From: Selaginella moellendorffii
Taxonomy: Eukaryota > Streptophyta > Lycopodiopsida > Selaginellales > Selaginellaceae
Length of the DNA: 64,000 bases
Direction of reading: 5' to 3'
Assembly (NCBI RefSeq): GCF_000143415.4
Contig: NW_003314269.1
Coordinates: 2,444,118-2,508,117 of the forward strand
Shown here: positions 56,842-64,000 of the stretch, piece after piece
Position numbering within the stretch: the first letter of the stretch is position 1
How the letters are laid out: each line of letters begins with the position of its first letter
Made by a program: the position numbers and the translations under genes
The notes under the pieces: generated by a model
The model's database searches: none
Told to the model about the DNA's origin: nothing
Seen by the model: the letters and a program-made list of their open reading frames with translations, nothing else

Positions 56842-57009
56842 GAAAAATTCGATTTTTACATTGAGGATTTAATGTGAGCCGTGCGATTCATCCATTTGAA
56901 AAGATTCTCTTTTACTCGGAGGTTTAGGGCTTTTGGGCCCATGGCTAGGTCGGGCCGGGAAATGGAGGCTGGATGAATCGCGAGGTACGCAATGGCGGCT
57001 TGAGCGCTC

Positions 57010-58496
57010 ATGAATGCGGAGAGAATGGTGATATGCCGCGAGCTGCTGCTAGCGAGACGGCTCCTCGGGCATAGTTTTAATAGTGCGCGATTCGGCTATA
57101 GCGGCTTGCGATTCCAATCGAGCGTAGTAGCGGCCGAGTGTAAGATTTCTTCGTCGGATGCGGCGGATAGCGCTAGAAAGACGCCTGGGGATTTTTTGCC
57201 GGAGGATGGCCGTGTAGGAGACCTGGTAGTGGGCGAGATTTTGAGGGAGGCCTCGCAGGAACAGAGAGAGATAAAAGAGAATGCTAGAAGTTCGTCGTCC
57301 AAGAAATATGGAGAAGTTTCTATAGATCAGAAAGCTGTGGAGCAGGCTTTCGACTACTTTGTGGTGATCGATTTCGAGGCAACGTGCGACTCGACCGTGT
57401 TCTTCCCGCAGGAGATCATCGAGTTTCCTTCGGTCCTGGTCGCGGTGCATTCTTTATCAGTGGAGGATAGCTTCCAGACGTATGTCAAGCCCACATTCAA
57501 TCCCCAGCTCACGGATTTTTGCAAGCGGCTTACCGGTATTGAGCAGACCCAGGTTTCGATGCATCACCCTTCATCTTTGCTCGTAGTTTAGTTCGCAGTT
57601 TGCTTGTAGTTTATTTCATCTTTGCTCGTATTTTAGTTCGTTTTGAGCGTAGTTTAGTTCGTTTTCCTCGTAGAATAGTTCGTTCGTTCGTTCGTTCGTT
57701 GGTAGTTTAGTTCGTTTCTTCGTGTATTTTTTCTATCCGTGCTCACGCTATAGTTTTTTTCTTTCTTGTCCAGGTTGATAATGGAATGGCTTTGGCCGAG
57801 GCTTTGGTCAAGCATGACAAGTGGCTTGAAGATAAAGGCGTCAAGAGTAAGAGATTTGGGGTGATAACTTGGACGGACTGGGACTGCAAAGTCATGCTCG
57901 ATTTTGAGTGCCGGTTGAAGGGTCTGACGAAGCCATCCTACTTCAACAAGTATGACGCCAGTGCTTGGATCTTTCCTTTCCTGAGCTTACTTTTTACTCT
58001 TTGCAGGTGGATAAATCTCAAGTCTTGTTTCCAGGAGAAGTTTGGCGACAAGTTCAACTTGAAAAAGGCTGTGCAGCATGCCGGGCTGCAATGGCAAGGG
58101 CGAGAGCACTGTGGTCTCGATGACGCGAAGAACACCGCCTCGCTTGCAATGGAACTCGTGAAACGCGGGATGCAGATCGGGTTCACCCAGCATCAGAGCT
58201 CCCGGAAGCCAGCCATCACGAATATCAGCTCGGAGTTCATGCCAAAGCTGAAGAAAATCCTCGAGGCTCTTCCACGCAGCAGTGACATCGACGAGACGAG
58301 CATCACCGTCGGCGCAGATAACCTTTGCTACTGCGGGGTAAAGTGCAAGACGAGACTTGTGAGAAAGGCCGGGCCGAACCAAGGCAAGTTCTTCCTGTCC
58401 TGCGGCAACTGGACGCTCACCGAGGGTGGCAAATGCACGTACTTCGAATGGATGAATCCTCCGGAGCAACACTCGCCATCACCCGCAAAGTCATGA
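57010..58496 (+). CDS. ERI1/ERI2-type DEDDh 3'-5' exonuclease with C-terminal GRF zinc finger
   Basis: ERI-type exonucleases trim small RNAs, histone mRNA or rRNA 3' ends. Exon 1 (57010-57552) begins MNAERMVICRELLLARRLLG, a basic N-terminus that could target an organelle, though no clear cleavage site is seen. Exonuclease motif I is YFVVIDFEATCD (D and E). Exon 2 (from 57774) has VITWTDWDCKVMLDFECRLK with the second aspartate. After a 58-bp intron, exon 3 has HCGLDDAKNTASL with the catalytic H and D. The C-terminus is a GRF zinc finger: CYCGVKCKTRLV, FFLSCGNW and KCTYFEW. The architecture resembles animal ERI2 more than ERI1, which has a SAP domain. Intron 1 is 221 bp and full of TAGTTTAGTTCG-like repeats. 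Function is inferred from the family. Confidence 0.9.
57553..57773 (+). repeat. Degenerate short repeats in intron 1 of the exonuclease gene
   Basis: The intron repeats TCGTAGTTTAGTTCGTTT-like units at least five times and includes a (GTTC)n run at about 57679-57699. Confidence 0.8.
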
Positions 58497-58788
58497 CATC
58501 AACATGGTATGTCCGTCTCAACTTTCATGTTTCACTTTAGATCAAACTTCCTTCTCCAGGATCTCGCAAAGTTCACAACCAAATGGTATGAGTATAAACA
58601 TTTAGAAGTTTTCTGTACAAGTTCACTTGGAACTTTCTTTCCAGGATCCCGTGAAGCAGGAAAACAGAAGGAAACCAAATGGGGTATGTCACAACCTTCA
58701 AAGATTCACAAGTTTTTTCTCATTCCTTCAAACCCACCTATCCTGTATCTAACTTTTTTTTCGTTACTTTGGCGAAACTCTATATATC
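58497..58788 (+). other. Probable spliced 3' UTR of the exonuclease gene
   Basis: Two exon-like blocks are bounded by splice-like signals: CTCCAG|GATCTC near 58559 to ATG|GTATGAG near 58587, then TTCCAG|GATCCC near 58655 to about 58683. The blocks are short, and both lie after the stop codon. Confidence 0.4.
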
Positions 58789-59766
58789 TTAGAATCCCGT
58801 GGAGCACTGCTTGAGCCCGGGGCTCCACACAGCCGGCAGCAAAAACTTCCTGCCATCCAAACCTTGCGCATTGTAGCTACTCCCGCTGGTTTTATCGACG
58901 AGCAACTCTCCAGGATACCCGGGGTACGACCCCGTACCGAAGATTCCCGTACACGCCGTACCGGACTCTAACGGGACGCTAGCGTCACCCTGGTAGTAAC
59001 CATCGCCGAATGGATTGGTGGCGGCGCCGGCCAGCATGAGCGCCAGGTTGATCACCATGCCGTCCATGCCCACGTCAGCATTTGGCGGGACGAGTGGCTG
59101 GCTATCTCGGGGTCCGTACTGGGGTAGCGCGAATGGCCAGGCGCACATCCCCGGGCACTGGGTGGCCGAATTGCCCACCCAGGCGTACGGAAGCCGGGGT
59201 CCTCGCGTGGCCAATGAGCCGTTCAGGTAGGAGTGGGTGGCGCAGCTGTCCATGCAGAAGCGCTCTACCGCCACGTCGGCGGCGGTGAGGAGGACGTAGA
59301 GGGATTTCTGGTGAGCTGGCAGCTTGGCACTGGCCAGCGCGGTGGCGATTACGCGCGGAATGTCGCTGCGGTGGAGGCTCTTCCCCAGCGGAATGCCCAC
59401 CGAGATCTGACCGCCCAGGCGCACCGAGGATTTGACGCGGTCGGATGCGGCGTCCGTGTAGGTGGAGATTATTTTCCAGAATCCGTACGTGGACGGCGAG
59501 GCCGTGTTGGATGCGTTGAAGGAGTGGAGGAAGTCGACGATGATGGATTGCTGGGCAGGCGTGAAATCGCCGTACCAGACGAGGAAGACCATGAGGCAGC
59601 CGCGGCCGGTGAGCAATCGCCCGCCGTGGTAATCGAGGACGAGCGGCGCGGTCGGGACGAGCTCCTGGAGCTGGCGAGCTGCGCGGCGATCGATCGAGGG
59701 GGCGGCGCCGGCGCTGGCCGCGATCGCCAGTAGCAGCAGGAGCGCGAGCTTTGCGACGATCGGCAT
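58789..59766 (-). CDS. EXORDIUM-like (phosphate-induced protein 1 family) secreted protein
   Basis: EXORDIUM proteins are apoplastic regulators of growth linked to brassinosteroid and carbon status; their biochemical activity is unknown. The intronless frame has 325 codons from 59766. The first 21 residues (MPIVAKLALLLLLAIAASAGA) are a clear signal peptide. Family motifs follow in order: LVLDYHGGRLLTG, VFLVWYGDFTPAQQSIIVDF, WKIISTYTD, VLLTAADVAVERFCMDSCAT, PYAWVGNSATQCPGMCAWPF, DGMVINLALMLAGAATNPFG, SYPGYPGELLVDK and SSYNAQGLDGRKFLLPAVW. Length equals the family norm. A second member lies 3.4 kb away in the same orientation. The 3' end meets the exonuclease transcript tail-to-tail. Confidence 0.95.
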   Translation of the reverse strand: MPIVAKLALLLLLAIAASAGAAPSIDRRAARQLQELVPTAPLVLDYHGGRLLTGRGCLMVFLVWYGDFTPAQQSIIVDFLHSFNASNTASPSTYGFWKIISTYTDAASDRVKSSVRLGGQISVGIPLGKSLHRSDIPRVIATALASAKLPAHQKSLYVLLTAADVAVERFCMDSCATHSYLNGSLATRGPRLPYAWVGNSATQCPGMCAWPFALPQYGPRDSQPLVPPNADVGMDGMVINLALMLAGAATNPFGDGYYQGDASVPLESGTACTGIFGTGSYPGYPGELLVDKTSGSSYNAQGLDGRKFLLPAVWSPGLKQCSTGF

Positions 59767-59905
59767 ATCCGTGGCAGGAGAAATCGATAGAATTCAAGTA
59801 TTTCTTGCCAGAAGATCGATTGGAATCCCTGGACAGAAGGGAGAGAGAGAGAGAGGAAATGTAGGAATTAAACAAACAACGAGCGAGCTCGTCTTCCCTG
59901 CAGCG

Positions 59906-59914
59906 ATTTATATA
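59906..59914 (-). promoter_or_regulatory. TATA box of the EXORDIUM-like gene
   Basis: On the minus strand TATATAAAT lies 140-148 bp upstream of the start codon. A GA-rich leader with GAGAGAGAGAGAG on the plus strand follows. Confidence 0.6.
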
Positions 59915-60539
59915 CCTCGAGACAAAGCGCCACGCCACGAATGTAGCTAAGCTAATGGCGCTTTGTCGCGCAGTGGAGCAAAGAGGAGGAGGAGGAGTGG
60001 TGCGTCGGCGCCAGCCATAGCTTAGCTTCCATCACACGCCCAGGAGCCCTAAAAGTAAGTTCCTGGCATTCGAATTTCTCGGGGAGGCCAATGGATGTCT
60101 GACACCTGTTCTGGCGCCATGGTGAATGCCACAGTAGGAAAACTGTAGCGTCGAGATGGAGGCCAGTTGTCACGGGGGACACGTAGAGCGCGATCGGGCC
60201 GCCCGTTACCCTGCGCGTGGTTTTTCAATGATTGCTCTCGGCGAGCTTATCGACACCAGCTGTCAGGCGGATCGCTGACGTGGAATGGGGAATATCCTTG
60301 CATTCAAAGTTCAAAATTTTAAAAACCTTTTTGCCGGGAAAGAAGTAATTCTAGCGATTGACTGATTCGAGAAGCGAACGTCATCAAATTCGATTCGATC
60401 GAGAATAAAAGTTGGCTTGCCAAATTTTCCTGGTCATGGATGATTCGAGTGACAATGATTGATCCATTGGTTTGGGATCAGCCAGCTCCCGTGAGCCCGA
60501 AACTTCATGGTTTTCTGATCTCATCGGATCAGAAGAGGA

Positions 60540-62125
60540 CAGCATTTGTTTGTTAGGTGCATCGTCCGATTCGTCGTTTCTCTGGGTGGTCCAATCTCGT
60601 CGCCCGAAAGTGTCCTGGGATATTGCCTGAAGACCTTCGCCTCGAACTCGTTTCATTGGCAAAGGGAGGTCTAACTACGGAATTCGTTTTCTATTGATCC
60701 CTCCACTTTTGCTTGACACTCACTTGACACCAGCCGTACTAAATTGGTCCGATTGACGAGGGAGGATGGGTCCGGACTTTGTGGCTTGGATTCGACACTA
60801 GTGTCATTCAATCAAGTCAGCTCCACTCAATCATTCAAGCCCGTGTAGCATGGCTCATTCGTAGAAGGACACATCAGCTTTGTGCAAGTCCTTGTTGTTG
60901 GAGTGTCAATTTCCGTACTGGATTGGTTCTTCTTCTTTTGGTAGTGTTAGTGCCTGCTGCGGTGCGAGTTGATGTTTTCACCCTCAAAGGGTGTCCTATG
61001 AAACTCTAGGATGATAAAATTCTACATAGTGCTCTGGAAATCATTCCTGGAATCACATGATTCAACGTCAACTTTCGGGCAGCTTGTGAAGCTGGCATTT
61101 GGTTTAGGATCACGAGGAACAGCCAATCAGCAAGTTTGCTGCTCTTGAATCATGGTATTGTTCTGTCTGTGCAACCCACTTGTGGAGATGACGCCAGGAC
61201 CAAGTTCAATGGTAAGAAGAAGATTGATAGCGTACTGAGGTTCATGGCTCGTGCAAACCCTGCTGGCATGGCCAGTCGTGTGCGTTGAGCCGGGGAACTG
61301 TCTAAACAGCTTATCATGGCAGGCTTCCAGCAGATATCGGACGACAGTGACGACATCAATGTCCATTATCCAGTAAGTGCCATGAAAAGTGGTGCAAGCT
61401 GTACCTGTGTCAAGTTCCTTAGTGTGGGGATTCAGCGTTGTTCCTCTTCCTTTGTAACTCCTATGAATCTTGCTATAAGAATCTTGATTGTAGAGTGGAA
61501 GAAGTTGCATGATAAAACCTTTAAGATTATAGATTGACCCTAGATTGGCTTCTTGATGCAACGGATGGCATACTTGTGATGTAATTTACAGGGTTGATCT
61601 CAAGGTGATCTCTGGCATTGCAAGGGTTCTATAAGCTGGAAGCTGTTGAAAAAGAGTCGGCGATCTCAAATTGCTTATTCACTTTAGGAGCTCGTGCTCA
61701 AAGGTTGATGCTTTGGGATTTGGTCAAGAATGAGAGCCGTTTCTTTGTTAGGTGCGTCGCACCGTTCGTCGTTTCCATGGTGGTCCGGGATATTGCCTGA
61801 AGATCTCAAGTATTTTAATGACTTTGCCGTACTATAACTCGTTTCATTGCAGAGGTGTTTTTCTATTGTTTCACATGCCGTACTCACTCAATGAAAGTCG
61901 TGAATCATTCAAGTCCCTGTAGCTCTGCTTCTTCATGGAATGAACCCATCAATTCCTTTCTTGTTGGAGTGTCAATTTCCGTACATGGTGGATCCACCTC
62001 GAAATAGTACTTCGGCCAATTTTCTCAAAGTGCCCCTGGAAAATATTCCAGGAATTCACATGATTTAACATCAGCTTTCTGGCAACTTGGTAGGCTGGCA
62101 CTTTGTTGGTGTGTCAATTGTGTTT
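60540..62125. repeat. Degenerate direct repeat (about 0.4-0.6 kb, two copies)
   Basis: Three collinear blocks match in order: 60545-60665 with 61741-61852, 60820-60925 with 61870-61990, and 61029-61105 with 62030-62105. A 24-base identical core is at 60895-60918 and 61961-61984. The offset falls from about 1,196 to 1,000 bp, so indels separate the copies. Confidence 0.8.
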
Positions 62126-62420
62126 ACGCTCACGAGGGATGCATGCAGCAGCCAATGGGGTGGTACCAGCACTGGCTCTTCTGAGGGTCTTGATTCTCAA
62201 TATTTATGGGCTTCTATAAGAGAAAAGAGGCAAAATATCTTTACCAAGATCTTGTAGACCGCGCAATACTGCTTTCCTGCTAATGCCGGTTGGTGTGGGG
62301 TTTTGGCAAGAAAATACTATCCATTATCCATGGAATGCACCGTTGACTTCTTCGGACAGTGCTTTGACCATAACTTTCTTCTGCTTGGTGTGAGCGAGAT
62401 CACAAAATCCTTGAACACGG

Positions 62421-62975
62421 CTATGGGCTGGTGTTTCTTTGTCGCTTTCCCAATTTCCTTTTTAACACTTGTGCACAGCGCCCTGTGTGTTCTTTGCTGG
62501 AATCACGCAATAATGTAATGCGAGGTGGGCATTGGGAATCACAGACAAAGGCAGTGATCGATCCGATCAGCAAAGCAAAGCCAATCTTATTCGACTGATT
62601 GCGAGCAATTGTTTGGAAGGCAGCTCTCTTTCTATATGTTAGATCCGTGGTGCTGAAATACCACCCGAAATGTTTCAAACTGTGTCGGTATAGATGTGAC
62701 GAGGGGACCAGATCACCTTTAGATAGTAATCCCCTCCAAAGAAGCTTAGAAAACACAAAGCTTTCTTCTGGAAGGATGGTGCTGGTGGTCCTCATCTCTG
62801 CTTGACAAACAGTTCCAACTTGTTTTGAGAAACCCAAAGTAGAAAAAACTATGGATCTGGCCCAGAGCTTTGCTGGGTGTCCAAGCAACAACAGAGATGC
62901 CGTCTTCGAGTAATGCACTACTACTATACTACATTGGGAACTGGACACTGCGAGAATAAAAGAACAGCACCACAT
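62421..62975 (-). other. Open reading frame of 184 codons, unrecognised
   Basis: It starts at an ATG (62975) and reads MWCCSFILAVSSSQCSIVVV. I see no domain, signal or repeat that supports a gene. It is listed only because the frame is long for non-coding DNA of this composition. Confidence 0.15.
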
Positions 62976-63192
62976 TCTTTTCGTTTTTATTGCCTTTGGT
63001 ATTAGAAGATACTTTCCTCCCTGGTGTCACTCTTTCCACTTTTTTCTTTCTCCGCGATTTGTACATTCTAAACATGTTATGAGCGATCCTCTCTCTCAAG
63101 TTTCGTGTAAGATCTATAGCTGATCTATAGCTGAAGAAAGTTTCTTAGATATGGAACCTGCGTAGATTGATGGATGGAGCTCGAGGTTCTCG

Positions 63193-64000
63193 TCACGAGG
63201 AAGGATAAGCGCAGGAGAGAGTGGAAGGATTCCACAGCGCGGGCAGCAAGAAATGCCTGGCATTGCTGCCCCGCGCGTTGTAGCTGGCCCCGGTGCCTGC
63301 ATCGCTCAGGAGCTGGCCGGGGTAGCCGGAATATGCCCCCTGCCCGAAGATTCCCGGGCAGGCGGTGACGGCCTCGAGGGGCGCGGTTGACGGGCCCTGG
63401 AAGTAGCCCGTCCCAAACGGGTTGGAGGTGGCACCCGCGACCATGGCCGCGATGTTGATCACCATGCCGTCCACCCCGACTCCATTGGGCGCCACCAGAG
63501 CCTTCGTGTCGGGTCCTCCAAAATCCTTGGGATTGGCATACGGCCACGCGCATTTGCCCGGGCAGCGCGAGGACGAGTCGCCAATCCACGCGTAGGCGAT
63601 GCTCTTGCCGCTGGCGGCCTTGAGAACTCGATGCGATGCGCACGACTGGACGCAGAATCCCTCCACGTCGATGCCCGCCGCGGTGAGGACGAGGTAGAGC
63701 GCCTTTGGATCGGTCGGGAAGGCCGCGGATTCCAGCGACTTGGAGAGGAGTGACTCGAGATCGGCGGGCTTGAGGCTCCGGCCCAGCGATGCGGCCGCGT
63801 CGTCGGTGTGTCCCGCGTAGCGCAGCGATGGGAAGATCGAGGCGCCGGAGGCGTCCTTGTAGCCGGAGGTGATCTTCCACCAGCTGCTCACGGTGGTGGC
63901 GGGGTCCTGGAAGGAGGCGAAGAAGTCGGCGATGGCGGACTTGTGCGAGTCCTGGAAGTCGCCATACCAGATTGCGTAGACGTTGAGCGATCCAGCGCCG
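63193..64000 (-). CDS. EXORDIUM-like protein, second copy (N-terminus beyond right edge)
   Basis: The same family as the gene at 58789-59766 and in the same orientation. The open frame runs from the window edge to a stop at 63193; start and signal peptide are outside. Motifs in order: AIWYGDFQDSHKSAIADFFA, SSWWKITSGYKDASG, YLVLTAAGIDVEGFCVQSCA, AYAWIGDSSSRCPGKCAWPY, DGMVINIAAMVAGATSNPFG, YSGYPGQLLSDAGTGASYNA and ARHFLLPALW. Cysteines in the central region align with the first gene. Divergence between the two copies is clear, so the duplication is not recent. Confidence 0.95.
   Translation of the reverse strand, partial: GAGSLNVYAIWYGDFQDSHKSAIADFFASFQDPATTVSSWWKITSGYKDASGASIFPSLRYAGHTDDAAASLGRSLKPADLESLLSKSLESAAFPTDPKALYLVLTAAGIDVEGFCVQSCASHRVLKAASGKSIAYAWIGDSSSRCPGKCAWPYANPKDFGGPDTKALVAPNGVGVDGMVINIAAMVAGATSNPFGTGYFQGPSTAPLEAVTACPGIFGQGAYSGYPGQLLSDAGTGASYNARGSNARHFLLPALWNPSTLSCAYPSS

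Larger units (their letters stand above)
59915..63192. other. Intergenic region between the two EXORDIUM-like genes
   Basis: About 3.3 kb without a recognised gene. A degenerate direct repeat joins 60540-61110 and 61735-62125. A 184-codon minus-strand frame (62421-62975) has no recognisable motif. The right end is the 3' flank of the second gene. Confidence 0.45.

Noticed and set aside
62421-62975. Possible organelle-derived or host gene in a 184-codon frame
   Set aside because: No motif could be recognised and neither strand shows splice or promoter support. It is kept only as a very low-confidence frame.

Overview
This window is nuclear DNA from a land plant. The gene content is plant-specific: SOS1, TOPLESS, a LONESOME HIGHWAY-type bHLH, EXORDIUM-like proteins, plant MAPKKKs and a proton-pump interactor. 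Introns are very short (about 50-70 bp), intergenic spaces are small, and gene-dense stretches surround an AT-rich repeat block. This style fits a lycophyte such as Selaginella moellendorffii; the species is an inference from style, not a proof. A run of exactly 100 N at 44013-44112 is an assembly gap.

Layout. 1-28 kb is a compact gene block: LTV1 (minus, cut by the left edge), a PPI1-like protein, a LHW-type bHLH, SOS1, an ARM-repeat protein, a full-length ABCB transporter (minus), histone H2B (minus), a chloroplast-type protein of the cyclin-delta-3/ATPase-biogenesis group, and TOPLESS (minus). 28-32 kb holds the TOPLESS upstream region, several microsatellites and a tRNA-Pro(TGG). 32.4-44.8 kb is AT-rich and contains one complete but inactivated Ty1/copia retrotransposon (34130-38769, target duplication ACGTG), gene-like debris at 40.4-42.6 kb and the gap. 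45-53 kb carries two intronless paralogous MAPKKK genes. 54-58.5 kb is compact again: RPC9 (minus), LpxK and an ERI1/ERI2-type exonuclease. 58.8-64 kb has two EXORDIUM-like genes in the same orientation, separated by 3.4 kb of mostly non-coding DNA with a degenerate direct repeat; the second gene is cut by the right edge.

Working together. The genes form no single pathway. Several are housekeeping (LTV1, H2B, RPC9, tRNA-Pro). Others concern ion balance and stress (SOS1, the PPI1-like protein, the MAPKKKs) or development (LHW-type bHLH, TOPLESS, EXORDIUM-like). Two divergent pairs share very short spacers (H2B with the chloroplast protein, 129 bp; RPC9 with LpxK, 52 bp), each with recognisable plant promoter motifs. 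I found no clearly new biological system. The most noteworthy items are the shared C-terminal motif of the MAPKKK pair, a perfect hairpin inside one kinase reading frame, a 63-nt stop-free intron in the ABCB gene, a duplicated splice-donor segment inside an RPC9 intron, and the 60.5-62.1 kb repeat.
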